From Welwitschia mirabilis (Eukaryota; Gnetophyta; Gnetopsida; Welwitschiales): a DNA stretch of 33,226 bases. Of this stretch, positions 9,357-21,985 are shown piece after piece (positions within the stretch are counted from its first letter, which is position 1; every line of letters starts with the position of its first letter). Both the position numbers and the translations under genes were made by a program. The notes beneath the pieces were generated by a model. The model worked only from the letters and a program-made list of their open reading frames with translations, ran no database searches and had not been told where the DNA came from. The stretch spans positions 188,493,861-188,527,086 of the forward strand of contig JBOZIK010000001.1 in NCBI GenBank assembly GCA_051453625.1. The letters are read 5' to 3'.

Positions 9357-10370
9357 TGTGAAATTCACTTCTAAATAATTCTAACTATAATAAATAGAAT
9401 TTTAAACTTGAAAACTTATCTTAAAATGCATCTCTAAAGGAAATTAAAATGGCTTATTATATAATACAACTTAAATTGATAATTCTTCTTTAATTAGACA
9501 TATCAATGGTCAAATAAGTTGGAATGTTGAAAATGATTCATTTACTCAAAAGAACTAATATGCTTATCATATTAGTAGAAAAGAAATTCTCTGTTAGTTA
9601 AAATATACTACATTAACAACATCTACTAAATTTAACATGATACATCCAAATAAGCTATTTAATTACATTATGTAAATCTTTGTCTAATAATTTATAAGGT
9701 TTTAAAGATTTCTCTTTTAATGATTTTAAAAAAAAATAACTTTTTTTTTAAATATGCAACTTTCATCTTTGTACTACCTTTATTATATGATAACCTTTTT
9801 TAATTCCCCTACCCATAAGCCTTATTTTGATACTACTACAAAGTATTTTTAATGTATTCTAAGAGTGAAAAATATATTTTCAAGAATTTAAAAAATATTT
9901 ATTTTTATTTTTAAATTTTCCAGACTTTGCAACTATTTCTTTATACAAAATGACTTAAAAATACACTTTTTGGTGATTTTTTTTGCAAATTTGAGCTTAA
10001 TTCATATCCTTTAAGGTAAATCCTAACCACTTTTTATTAACATACCAAATTCTATTTTTTCAAATATTTTTTCTTGTTATTCTTATTTAAAATAAAGAAA
10101 AATCAAAATTAGTTGTTTTAACTACACAAATCCTGTGATCTAGATTATGTAAAGATGAGAAAATAAATAGCCATAATAAATAAAGTCACTAAAATTATAC
10201 TCCCTAGGTTAAAATAAATTAATTAAGCTAATATTCATAAAGAAAGGGGTCAATTGTTTAAATTGAAAGTATCATGATTTAGATAGTGGAAAGACATTAA
10301 AGGAAATAAATTTATAAGAGTAAACACCTTTACATCATATTTAGAGTGATAATGTCTTGATATGAGTCTT
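9357..10370 (-). other. Possible LTR followed by AT-rich non-coding DNA
   Basis: Beginning with TGTGAAATTC next to the minus-strand primer site, this should contain an LTR, but the outer end is not visible. The rest is homopolymer-rich AT sequence with no coding signal on either strand. Confidence 0.3.
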
Positions 10371-10417
10371 GATTAATTGATTGATTGATTGATTGATAGA
10401 TAGATAGATAGATAGAT

Positions 10418-10452
<35 letters not shown>

Positions 10453-10573
10453 NNNNNNNNNNNNNNNNNNNNNNNNNNNNNNNNNNNNNNNNNNNNNNNN
10501 NNNNNNNNNNNNNNNNNNNNNNNNNNNNNNNNNNNNNNNNNNNNNNNNNNNNAGAGGGGGGGGGGAGAGAGAG
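10371..10573. repeat. Compound microsatellite interrupted by an assembly gap
   Basis: Successive tracts of TGAT, GATA and GA repeats run up to 10452. Then come exactly 100 N (10453-10552), the conventional size for a gap of unknown length, and the sequence resumes with AGAGG, a run of G and more GA repeats. The gap was evidently caused by the repeat. Apparent reading frames across it are artefacts. Confidence 0.95.
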
Positions 10574-13500
10574 ATGTATAATATAATTTATATACATAAA
10601 AAATTAAAAAAATATTTATACAAATTTAGTATATTTGTCTCATATTAAAAACCATTAAATTTAATAAAACTAAAAATTGAGATTATATTAGAATCTAATT
10701 TACACTAAATATTTCTAAAAAGATCACTATAATTATTTAAAACTCTAATGTTTAAAACTTTTACTAAATTAAAATAACTACAAATTATGCAACTGTAAAA
10801 CTTTATTATAGAGTAATAACAAAAACATAAGGCTGAATATAATAAGAAAGTCACTCTAAGTTTGATATTCTCAATACAAAGTTAAAGTAAGATCAATACT
10901 AATAATTCATAATTTGCCAATTTCTTCTATTCTGGAGAAATAGTATAAAAAAATGTTCTATAATCTAAAATAAGATATACATAATGCCAATAATGCAATA
11001 ACATAGACTATAGATTACAAGTTTAAAACTAAAATTTTACTTTAGATAGATATTAAATTAAGATCTTAAGGAGTAATACTTTATAAAATAATCAAATCCA
11101 TCTTTGATTTCTATATTTACCAACATCATGGCCTACACAAAAGATAGGGAAATAGATAGGGAAGTATGTGAAAATACAGAAAATTAAAGTTTCCAACTGA
11201 TAAATATAAGAATTTTCAAGAATTTTGATTGTTAAATAAATTAATCTTATTTACAATTTTATAATTTTTTCAATAATTAACCTAAAAATGCCTTACCAAA
11301 GGGATGTTCTTCTACTTTAGATGTTTGTTCTTATAGCTAGTAAGAGCCTATCTGAGGATCCAACCCTTAGAGAATTTTACATGTTATACATTACAATACC
11401 CATCTAAAAAGAAAATTATATATTAAAAAATGTCATCAACCCATAATATCAACTACTAATTCATCTAATTATGAAAATAGCTACCATGGTTAATGAAAGC
11501 CCTTTAGGAGGCAAAACCCCTGAAGCTGTATAACCTGAGTATCTTGGTTAATATTACATAGCTTTCTTTATATTTTATAGTTCATTTCAAGCTCAAGATA
11601 TAAGATATATCTCTAGGACAAATAAAAGGGTAAGAAAAAAAATGGTTCAACCATTGATAATGGAAATAAATCAAGAATGATAATAAGAAACAAGCCTAAT
11701 ATTTATAATAAATTTAACAAAACGGTAGATTCAAATACATAAGATTTATCATTGCTATTCTAAATAACATGCAAGACATATAAGAACTAAAAAAAAATAA
11801 AAACACATGTGAGGACTATAAGAAAAAGATTTGGATGATATCCTTATTACAAAACCAAGAATTTTTAAGCTGTGAAATGGTGATTCCTAAATCTTCAAGA
11901 CTTTAAAGTAATCCTTAAGTTCTAGTGATAATATATTTTCAAAAACATCAAGCTAAAGAAAAGGTCCTACTTATAATAGCCAAGGAATTTATAAGAAAAT
12001 TGAAATTTTAAGGTTCTCACAAACTAATAATTATTGGAAAATGGTTTTATTCCCTACTCCCAACCATTACTTCACCTGTCCACTTAGTTTACTTCCATTT
12101 ATAATAATAGATAAGTAAATAGTACTTGAGAAATAGCCAATTTCATTAATTAGTACATGTCAATCATGAGTGAAAAAAATGCAACATCATAATTATAGAT
12201 GTTACATTAGCATACACTACTAAGATAAAATATTAAAATGAGTCAACATCATGCATCTTAATAACCATAGCTATTACAAGAATATTTTGTATGCATTAAA
12301 ATGAGAAAATAAGGAAATATACTAATCATAATACATTAAATTAATAGTTATAAAAAGTAATAAAATAGTATTTATATAACTACTAATTTAGCCACTAGAA
12401 GTATATTTCATGTAATAAAAAATGCTACAAACTAATATTATTAATTATAATATAATAAATTTAATAAAAAAGTTTAGGTAGTTATTTATCAAGTAAATCC
12501 CAAAAAAATATGTCACTTTTATTTATTTAAATAGTTTTAAACAATTAAAATTTTAGAACCTTAGGAAATTATGGATGTGACAAAATCTACCAAAATTTCT
12601 TATCATGTTTTATCTTTTTCTTTTTGCATCCTCTTACATTTGAGTGTGGTGTACATGTTAGATCTTATAATTTAAATATTAGAGCTAGGAATCTTGAATC
12701 CTAATTCTTTATCAAATCTTCATAATCTCTATTAAGTAGTAGTTACTAAGAAATTACCTTTTCAAGTAGGTTTTATTTACTTTTTATACCCCTATAGTGT
12801 CCTTTTTATTAACAAAAATTAGTTGTATAATAGAGTATTACCTTAGGTCATTAAGTATTCTTGTTATAGTATTTCTTTCATTTAAATTATTCCTTTCATC
12901 AGGTTTAAACTAAGATATGATAGATATTTTAGGGATCTTTTAACATGCTTGGTTAATTAGGTTTACTAGTGTAAAGAGTTGGCCAGTTGATCAAATGATT
13001 TATTTTATTATTTGGATATTCATGTTTATATTACATTATGGAATATTAAATGTACTTTATAGTTCTTTTCTTTTTTACATATAAACTATTCATTAGAATT
13101 TTCTCGTTACAGTAAATTATCTAGTGTATAAGTTTTATGTATGTTAGGTAATCCTTCATGTTAAATCCTAAAGCTTATTGAAATTTTTTCCTTTGAATGG
13201 ATCCTATGTGTTACTTTTCTTAATTATTATTACTTTTTGTTAATATATATTTATTTTCCGTTCTTTTTATCAATTGTAATTACTATATATTATGTTTAAT
13301 GGAATATGTTCTTTATATAACTAAAATTTTAATTTTGCAAAATGAAGGCATAACTTAGAAACATCACAACTTATTAAATATTTAATAAAATTAAAAATAT
13401 TTTCTTGTAGACCGATCATTCTTTTAGATCATAAAATTTTAAAAATACTAATTTTTAATATTTAATAAACTTTTAGAAATTATTTTATAAAAATGATATA

Positions 13501-14860
13501 TGAAATGAAAAATAAATAAAAAATTATTTTATTTTATGAAAGAAACACTTAAGTATTTTAAGAAAAATGAATAGAATAAGTTGTAGATATTTTTATGGGT
13601 TTTTTAAAGATTTCTTAATGATTTAAAATTTGAAGTTATTTAGAAGTTATGAACTTTTTAATATAGTGTGGTACTATAACAACTCTGAAAATTTAGGCAA
13701 TTTTTACATTTAAGTATGATTTTAGAAAATATATTTCTAGTAATATAGACTTAATAATTTTAATTTTTAAGATCATATTATAAGTCTAGTTTAATAAAAA
13801 TTCTGATAATTTATTTTTATCTTGACAAATAATTAATTATTAATTTTCTATTCTTACAACTTGTAAATTTTAAAATATTTATAAGTAATATTATTAACTT
13901 TGAAAATTGTCAAAAAGAAGTATACTAACAAGTTAAAAATATAAGATGGATAATAATTAAAATAAGTTTATTATGTATCATTTTAATTTATTATATTTTA
14001 ATAAATTAGAAGTTATACCTTTCTAAGTAATGTTTTTTCCCTCGAAGAATGAGTGATATTCTTGTTTACAATAAGTTAAGTTCAACTACTTAGTTAGTCA
14101 AGGAATGCTACTTTAATTTTACTATAATTTCATAATATTATTAATACTTCTAATATGTAGATTTTAGATAACTAGTTCTATAGATCTGTTAGATTTCAGA
14201 TAACCATTTTTGTAGGTGTATTTTGGATAGTTAATTTTTTGTTAAAGCTTTTTATAAACTTATTAGATTTTAGACTGCCTTATTAAAAATATATTCATTT
14301 TTATATAGTATTTTTTTTATAAATATATTATATTTTATATAGCATTTTTTAATTTCTATTTTATTTAAGATTTTTCAAGGGTAACCTACCTATTCAATCT
14401 CAAGAAGAAGCTTTGTTTTCTTATTCAAACAGTGGAGTAATAGGCATTTCTTTTATTAATTTCATTCTTTCTTCTAATACATTTGTATCTATATCTATAT
14501 ATTACACATATAACATTATATTTACTAATGCTTTTAATGCCTCCATAATGGAGAAAGCATTATTTCTTAGAGTTTTTCTAAGATAAACTATGATATTAAT
14601 TATTTATTTATAGAAATTTAACTTTAATGTTAATTTAACTTCAATGTTAATAACCTAGCTTATGGATACATTTCATGTTATGTTGTACTTTTTAGTTTTC
14701 GTTTAATTTTATTTTTATTCAAGAATAATATTTTTAAATTACTTGGTAATGTTGTATATTAGTGTTTCTACAATGTTGATGATTTTTCTTTTTATAGGTA
14801 CTCTATTGAAGTAAACCTTTTGTAGTAGATGCACTCTTTAATCCTCTAAGTAATTATATA
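10574..14860. other. AT-rich non-coding DNA, no gene recognised
   Basis: More than 4 kb of A/T-dominated sequence without a convincing coding stretch on either strand. Two patches are less AT-rich: 11330-11550 (includes GAGGATCCAACCCTTAGAG and AAGCCCTTTAGGAGGCAAAA) and 12600-12960. A string TATAACAACTCTGAAAATTT near 13677 resembles the start of the LTR seen at 32880 (TGTAACACTCTGAAAC), so a solo LTR may lie here. These are weak hints only. Confidence 0.4.
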
Positions 14861-14869
14861 TGTCTTCAT

Positions 14870-15300
14870 CCAAAAATGAAGTAATTTAATATTCCTAACC
14901 CATGTAGTTATTATTATTGTAAAGGATATCATATTTTGACAAGCCATGTTCTCACTTATAATAAACAATTAAATAGCTTCAAGATATGAAATCTAGTTTA
15001 CCTTCTAATTTTCAACCTTTTTCTAATAAATTTGTCTTTGAAAGACTTCTTGTATATTCTTTAGCTTTTATACTTTAATTACTATAATTAATAAGCAACA
15101 TTCATAGCCTTTTGCCATTCAAACACCTTAACATATACTTAATGAAAAATATTTAGATTCTTCATCATCAGTCATCTCTTTATTATTGTTTAAACATGTA
15201 GTGGATCTTAATGGCTTTGTTGAAGTTACAAAGTAAAAATAACTAAATGCCTCCTTTACAATGGCTTAATATTTCACTTCGTCAAATTCTATTGGTCTTG
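14870..15300 (+). pseudogene. Possible gag zinc-knuckle relic
   Basis: At 14903-14944 the plus strand reads CSYYYCKGYHILTS. Aligned to the retroviral-type knuckle C-x2-C-x3-G-H-x4-C, the first Cys and the Gly match, while the second Cys reads Tyr, the His reads Tyr and the last Cys reads Ser. The first two are single transitions (TGT to TAT, CAT to TAT). Downstream a few short open stretches follow, but no protease box. The pattern could be chance in AT-rich DNA. Confidence 0.2.
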
Positions 15301-15396
15301 AATACATAATGAATGTAGATAATTATTTTTAACTTTTTATGGATAATATAGATGTTGAATATTAGGTGTATGTGGATCTTTTTAGAGATGGTTGTT

Positions 15397-16748
15397 TGTT
15401 TTATACAATGAACTAGATTTAAACTACGTTAAAATTCAATATCATTCTCTCCATAGAGATAATTAGGGTAGGTTTTTAAAATTAACACAAATCTTACTTA
15501 TTTTTAAGTTACAAATGAAGGGAAAAGGAACAAAATAAAGATTTGAAAAATATGTTATTTAAAACTTAATTCAGAAAAGGAGAAAAGCATGAAAGCCCAA
15601 GATTTTAGATTAACCTATTCATTAGTAATTATTTGCTCTAATAATTTCCTAATCCTTTTCTAAAAGTACTTAAAAATTATGAAGTAGTAGCTACTTAGGT
15701 TATGGTGATAAAGTCTCATTCACCATATGAGAGTTGATGAATTCAAAAGTAAAAATGATGCTTCACAATCATAAAATAAGCATGGAAAGTAATGACTTAA
15801 GAACCATCAAATTAAAAGGGACTTAAACTAATTAACTAGGAACTCACTCAGAAATAAAATAACTTGATAATGTAGAATTACTAAGCATTAAAAGTATAAA
15901 TTTATTCATCATTTAAAATTAAAATGATTTCTACTTTATATTAATTAGAATAGATACATTACATAAATGGAAGAAGAAGAAAGTTGGAAAGAACTTCTTA
16001 AGCTATCCTTATAAGCAAGTTTACTTCTTAAAGAAAGCACTTAGAAGGTCATCAGGAGTTGACACTCTAAAGGCTTTATTATTTACCAAAATAAAAGATT
16101 TTACAAATAAAGGCACAAATCCCTTTTTTAGGTAAGAAAGGAATGAGGAGTAATTACAAGCCTTTGTCTTATAGCCTTAGGTAAGAAGTTATAAAATATG
16201 GTATATATCATTAGGTGAAGTCTTTATCATCTTGTATTAGGTAGAAATCATCATGATGATTTTGATACTTAAATTCTAGATGCTTATGCTTTTGTTAATT
16301 ACTATTATATCCATTTGTGTTCACTATTATCTTATTCAGTAATGCCATATGTCACTGCTATGTATGATCATTATCACCATCATGTGTCATCAAATAAGCA
16401 AGTTACTTTCGATGTGAAATCTAATTAAACTCATTACTAAATTCAACCAAATATTTCATGAAAAGTTACAAATGTAAGATTTGAGGTAATTTTCTCAAAA
16501 ATACTAATGATGCCAATTTACCTAAATGGTATTGCTAGAGTTTTAGACTAAATGTTCATCATTTTTAGGCATATTCTTCAAAGTGTGATAATTATCCTAA
16601 AAATGGCATGAGAAGATAATAAGTTTATAGTTACTATAGGAAAATAATAGAAGAGTTTCTTTTATAATAAATTTGTTAAATTAATGTCTTTCATTAAGAT
16701 AAACTAGCTAATTAACTTGATTAAAATGCCAATTTTTACATGTTAACG
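15397..16748 (-). repeat. 3' LTR of the Athila-like element
   Basis: Collinear with 21986-23215. Matching blocks include AATGAACTAGATTTAAACTA (15408), CATATGAGAGTTGATGAATT (15724), the segment around AAGAAAGCACTTAGAA (16031), GAGGAGTAATTACAAGCCTT (16145), the palindrome at 16245-16262, and TTAATGTCTTTCATT near the end (16681). It is about 120 bp longer than the other copy, mainly because 15855-15950 has no counterpart there. Reading the plus strand it starts with TG (15397). Confidence 0.85.
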
Positions 16749-18049
16749 AGCTCCTAACTAGACATTTACTAGACTCTTAGCAAAATGTTGATAATGAAAT
16801 GATTAACATGGGAAAATTTTATAGGAAAAAACACTTCACTGTGTAAAATAATATACCTTTGAAAAGTTTGTGATTATTTTTTTGAAATTAAGACATTAAA
16901 AATTTAAAAATATAGTGAAAATGATGTGAAAACTAGATGTCATACCTCCTAATCAAAGCTAAACTTTGTCCTCCAAGTTTTATAATGGAAAGTATTAATA
17001 TCATTTCTGGAAGATCACATTAGAAAAATCTCAAGGATTCATTTTACTAAAAGCAATGAAAAGAAATGCAACTAAGTTATGAAAAGAAAAAACTAAATAC
17101 TATGAGGTGATTAAAAATATTCTAAGTGGAAAGTCAATCTATAAAAATGGTTTATGCCTTATCAAGTTATTTCTCATGGAATGGGAGTGAATTGAAATGG
17201 GTGATGAATATGAAACATGTGTTAAAGGAGATAACCATAAAAATGATCAATAAATAAGTAAACCTATCTAAGTTAATGGTTCTTATTATGTTTTTGAATT
17301 TTTTTAGTGGATCTTAATATTAACTAATTATAGTATTGACTGAGTAAGTTATAAGAATTTAAGAAATTTTAGGATATCTTAAGAATGAAAGTTAAAAGAC
17401 AATAGAACATAAAAGCCCTCTGATTTCCATCTTTTTCTTTTCTTTATTTTCCTTTTCTACCAACACATATGCCCTTATTTTTAAGCCTTTAAATCACAGT
17501 GAGCATCCAATATTATGACATTTTCTTCTAATAAAGTTAATCATGTTGTTTTATGAAGAAATTAATGCTTCATTGTCAGTGAGCATTTGTAGCTTTATGC
17601 AATTAATTATGTTATAATTACATAATTAGAGCTATATTACTAATAAGAATCCATAACATTGATGCAGATAACTAAATCCAATTAAGTAATTAATGAGATG
17701 TGTATTTAAAGAAAAGATATTATTTTTTTTTGTTTTCCTTATTCTCATATTTATTTTTTATGTACATTAAAGGGGTTATTGTCTCATTAGCCTAATCAAG
17801 AAAAATCGTATCACCATCAAAATATGTAAACATGAAAAACATAATGCAAAGGTATATCCAACCTTTTTTAGCCATGATTTATTAAAACTAAAGGTCTTAA
17901 TCAATTATTATTTTAATAATAAAACTCAAAGAAAACATAAATCATATTTAAAAATCCATTAAGTGAAGTTCATCATAAATGTTTCTTAAGTGATAACTAG
18001 ATTGCTTATTATTAATTTTTCTAAAATGCCATAAAATTAGGTTTGTAAG
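16749..18049 (-). other. 3' internal region of the Athila-like element, no pol domain
   Basis: Between the protease/linker remnant and the 3' LTR, where RT, RNase H, integrase and an env-like frame would be in a full element. I see no RT or integrase motif in it. Direct repeats CAGTGAGCAT occur near 17496 and 17579. It may be the non-coding 3' region left after deletion of pol. Confidence 0.5.
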
Positions 18050-18714
18050 AGTTAGAAATTCAAGAGTAAATAACTAAGGTAAATGGTTTATAGGCTTAAT
18101 GAGATGGTTTAAAAATGGATTTGATGTGTGAAAAAGCTTAAGGAAATCATGAAACAAGGGATAATGCATGTGGTTATTCATGCAAAAAACATCCTTAGGC
18201 AAAAGTTTACTTCTTATGGAGGGACTTACTAGGAGTTCCAAAAGACTTAAAAGTAATGTAACTATTAGATTCAGAGTGAGAAAAGTGAAATTTAAGTGAT
18301 GACATATAATGAAGCTCATTTTTAAGAAAAGACTCTTTACATAAGTTTAAAAATTTGGATATATCATAGGAAATGTAATTAGTAGAGTTGAAACACTCAA
18401 AGTTTGATGAGGTCCATCTTATGGAATTTCTATGATTTTGTAAAAGGTAATGTAAAACATCTTTCTTAAAGTAAGATTTAATTAGATTTAAACAAATATG
18501 TTCTACAATCCTATAGAGTAATTCGAAATCATCAAAGGAATTTTTTCATAATTGATATTTGATTTAAAAGAGTGAAAAATTTTTAACTCATGAGATGAAC
18601 ATTTATAGTCACATATAAAATTAACCTCTTTAAGGTATTCTAGTAATTTCATTGTGTTGAAAATATTTAAATTCGAAAATCATGTTGTAAAATAATATTT
18701 TCATTTAACCTTTT
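18050..18714 (-). pseudogene. Athila-like pol linker between protease and RT
   Basis: At about 18540-18480 the minus strand reads NSFDDFELLYRIVEHICLNL followed by IKS, resembling the acidic linker that follows protease in Athila polyproteins. Further on, SESNSYITFKSFGTPSKSLH leads toward where RT would start. The stretch 18319-18074 is without stops in another frame. No RT motif follows, so the break in pol lies near 18050. Confidence 0.5.
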
Positions 18715-19045
18715 GTATAATTAATAAGAGCATTGGATGTCACAAGGAAAGGTCTTCCTAAAATGACTAGTATCCAATTGTATTTTATTGTGTTCGTTTC
18801 TAAAACAAATAAGTCTACTAGGAAATAGCAATCATCTACTTGAGCTATCATATCTTTAAGTATTACTAATGATTATGTTATAGCGATTTTATTCAATTAC
18901 AATTAGATTTTAATTCTTTTAATATCATTTAAACTAATTTTATTATACACATAATAGGATATAATATTAACACTTACTCCAAGTTATAACAAGGCTTGAT
19001 TAATGTTCTTATCTCCAATTGTAGTAGCTATTTTTGGATAACTAG
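18715..19045 (-). pseudogene. Athila-like aspartic protease remnant
   Basis: At 18771-18721 the minus strand reads TILVILGRPFLVTSNALINY, the ILGRPFLATxxAxIN box near the end of Athila protease. Upstream, about 19020-18950 reads IGDKNINQALL and then LGVSVNIISYYVYNKI, matching the active-site region usually LLDLGASVNLLP; a small disruption falls on the catalytic Asp itself. The intervening part is full of stops. Confidence 0.8.
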
Positions 19046-19094
19046 AATTGTTATACTAGGTAGAAATTGATTTTGAATGATTATGCCAATCCAT

Positions 19095-21320
19095 TAGGCT
19101 AAAAAGGCTTTACTTTTCATATTTATGCTTATCTTCACTGTGCATATATCCTTAAGGACTTTGGCATATGAAGACACCTTTTTAAATACTTCTAAAAGAG
19201 GCATGCTAAGTTTCACTTTCTTAAAACTTTCTAAGGCCTTTAGTTATTGTTTTTCTATGTTATCCTTCTTAAGTCCTTACATAAAATATAAAGACTCTCA
19301 GTAAGTTGCCAAAAGATTTTCTAAACCATTTCATATTTCTTTATTAAATGTTTGAGGCAAGATAAAGGTTTCTTGTAATAAGCTATATGCAACTTTGTAT
19401 CATTTACTATATTTTTCGTTAACTATAGATTGACTCTAATTTACTTCTTAATTTATTTCTATGCAACTTCAAAGATTAATGACTTTGACTTATTCTATTT
19501 GGCTTGAACCTTCTTCTATAAACCTAATCTTGTGGGATTTAGCTATAATCTTAATGAATGTTTACCTATTTCTCTTTTGGTTTAAGGTAGAGAAAATATA
19601 GATTTGGATTTATTAAACTTATTAAAAATATTAAGTGATTTATTGAGTGCTTTGTTTAAGGTTAATTATTAAGGAGGAATGTTGCTTAAGGATTATTTCA
19701 TGATCATAATTGATTTAGAATTGGATTTCTATGGAGTTTCTTACTAATTCCTCAAAGGGAGTAAATGAATATTATTTTTAATAATCGAATGGAAAGGAAC
19801 AAGAGGATGACGAAGAAAAGGGCTTTCTTGGTTAGTTATTCTAATTCTAACTATGTTAATTATCCTCTTTCTAATAAAATGTAGGGTGATTCCTCCAACT
19901 AGAATTATAGGCATTGGAACAAGTGTTTTTTTTTAATTTTATCACTAGTTTCCTATAACATTAACTTATTCATTTAAAGTATGCTAAAATAAGGGAGTGA
20001 ATGGATGATTAACTATTTAATTAGTATCCATGTGGCAAATTAAGTATTCAAGTTTTAAAGGCAAGGGTAAAGGTGATCTAAATAATGAATTTAATTCTCA
20101 TACTAGTTCATTTATCTTATTATTAACTTTAAAATTTTGAGTTACTTTGAATATACTTGTGGACCTAACTAAATGATGGAATATAGATGGTTTACTTGAT
20201 TTTTCTTAGTTTTTATAGCTCTTAGCTATGGTTTTAAGATAAACCTAAACTTGATCTAAGGAAATGCTAAGGAAAATAACCATACTTATCATCTCAACTA
20301 CTTGCCTCTTATTTATGGATAACCCATCATAAAAGAAACTAATTTACTTCCCTGGCTCAAATCCATACTAGGGGTATTGTTGCAAAACGTCTTTGAATCA
20401 TTCAAAGGCTTGGAAAAAAGTATCATAGTTAATTAAATAATAGATTATTATCTCTCTTCTCAAGGTTCTTTTCTTATGATTTGAAAAAAATAAAATGGAT
20501 ATGAAGGCCTTCTTTACATTAGATCAAGCTCTAATAGGTATAGGCTAAAGGGTGGAGATCCAAGATTGCACTTTTTCTTTTAAATAAAATAGAAATAGAT
20601 TTAGCTTAAGGGTGTCATACGTGTTTGAATATTGAGGCATAATTGATAATAAACATTCAAATTCCTTAAGTTGCAAGTATCAGTCTTTGGATTCTAAGTC
20701 ATGAAAATGAGGTAAACATTGAATGGTGGATGGTTTGAATTCTAACCTTTGGCATAATATACATGAAGGTGTGCCCATGAACTATGGTTAAAGGTAATTA
20801 TAAAGGATCTACTTAGGTGAATTATTGACTAAATTATTTTGCTTTTTAGCTATCTCTTGAAAAAGATAGAAGAAAGTTAACTGATCTATTATTTTCTAAT
20901 ATAACAATGGCTCATTAAAGGAAAATTAGAAGCTAGATTGGGTATTTGAATTTTGTTGTTGTTTAAATGAAAAGGCTTATCTTCTTTAAGTATTATTCTA
21001 GGTTGTCTTTCATATGGGTTTCTCTATTCTTCTTTGCTAATAGGGTCCATATTAAAAGGGTTTCTAATTAATCTACCTAACTTATCTTAAATCCAAGGCA
21101 TGCAAAGTTTAAATAGGTTTCATACAGATTCTAGAAAGGTTTTGTACAAAAGTTAAAAGGTAGAAAGTTTTGCAAATTTTAATAGAGGTATCAATAAAAA
21201 TTTTAGAGTCTTCTATGCACGAACATCAATAGCTCTAGAGAGGGAAGTAGTAGCATTAGTTAGAATTAGATTTTTAGCTTCAAGAAAAATACAATCATTC
21301 TCCATCATCTGAGAGATTAT
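19095..21320 (-). pseudogene. Athila-like gag remnant
   Basis: Going down the minus strand: about 21060-21040 reads LGRLIRNPFNMDPI, a gag N-terminal box; 20780-20620 has HLHVYYAKG and later LKLNLFLFYLKEKVQSWI, the capsid box usually (I/L)(K/R)LR.FPFSL.(D/E).A..WL; 20440-20350 reads FFQAFE, a stop, FKDVLQQYP, the ESLYEAWERFKDLLRKCPHHG box; 19180-19095 reads LEVFKKVSSYAKVLKDICTV and KISINMKSKAFLA, the conserved end of Athila gag. All are interrupted by stops and frameshifts. In intact elements this protein forms the virus-like particle. Confidence 0.78.
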
Positions 21321-21602
21321 TTAACACAATGGGATCATATAAAAATATAATGAAAATGAAAATTGGCAACACATGAAACCAATATTACAAAAATAAAAAC
21401 TTTTTTAGCATGTTTAAATGTTTTATATTAGCAAAAGCATTAAAACAAATGTCAAAACCTAAGATAAAAATTGAGGAGATAAAAGAAAGATTATAAATTA
21501 AATGAGTTTAATTTTTAGTTTTTTGTAACCTATAATAACATGTTAAACCTATATACAAATCAGGTTAGAATAGAAAAGTAAAGCAAACTTTAAACTAGTC
21601 TA

Positions 21603-21690
21603 GTTTGGGTATCAGTAAAATGACTCATACTAATCACTAAAAAGAAAAGAAAAAGGAAATAACATACAAAAGAAAGAGAGAGAGAGAGAG

Positions 21691-21721
<31 letters not shown>

Positions 21722-21754
21722 GAGAGAGAGAAGAAGGAGGGGAGGAAAGGAGGA

Positions 21755-21813
<59 letters not shown>

Positions 21814-21895
21814 AGGGAGGGAGGGAGGGAGGGAGGGAGAAGGACTATTTTAGGTATCACTAAATAGGACTAGCACTAACCACTAGAAAAATGAA
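21603..21895. repeat. Leader repeat: two ~48-bp copies flanking a GA/GGGA microsatellite
   Basis: TTTGGGTATCAGTAAAATGA at about 21604 and TTTAGGTATCACTAAATAGG at about 21848 begin two similar ~48-bp units, both continuing with ACT, CACTA and an A-rich end. Between them, 21671-21839 is an uninterrupted purine tract of GA, AAAG, GGAG and finally GGGA repeats. All of it lies between gag and the primer site, in the leader of the Athila-like element. Low-complexity Ser/Leu/Pro reading frames across it are artefacts. Confidence 0.85.
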
Positions 21896-21957
21896 AACTA
21901 ACCTTGCAAGAAAGTAAAATTTGTACTCATTCTAAGTAGTTACCATGCCATTATCCT

Positions 21958-21975
21958 TAACAATGGTTCCAAAAT
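21958..21975 (-). other. tRNA-Asp-type primer-binding site of the Athila-like element
   Basis: The plus strand reads TCCTTAACAATGGTTCCA against the complement of the Athila/Tat primer site, TCCCCGGCAACGGCGCCA: 11 of 18 match and 6 of the 7 differences are C-to-T or G-to-A. It lies about 10 bp from the independently defined LTR edge at 21986, exactly where a primer site should be. Confidence 0.75.
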
Positions 21976-21985
21976 CTTACTCATT

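Noticed and set aside
10373-10597. Stop-free minus-strand stretch over the microsatellite and N gap
   Set aside because: It is made of GA/GATA repeats and 100 unknown bases; the Ser-Leu repeats are an artefact.
18074-18319. Stop-free minus-strand stretch as an independent small gene
   Set aside because: It sits within the Athila-like pol linker and has no start or domain of its own.
21630-21860. Ser/Leu/Pro-rich minus-strand reading frame
   Set aside because: It is the translation of a purine microsatellite in an element leader, with no start context or homology.
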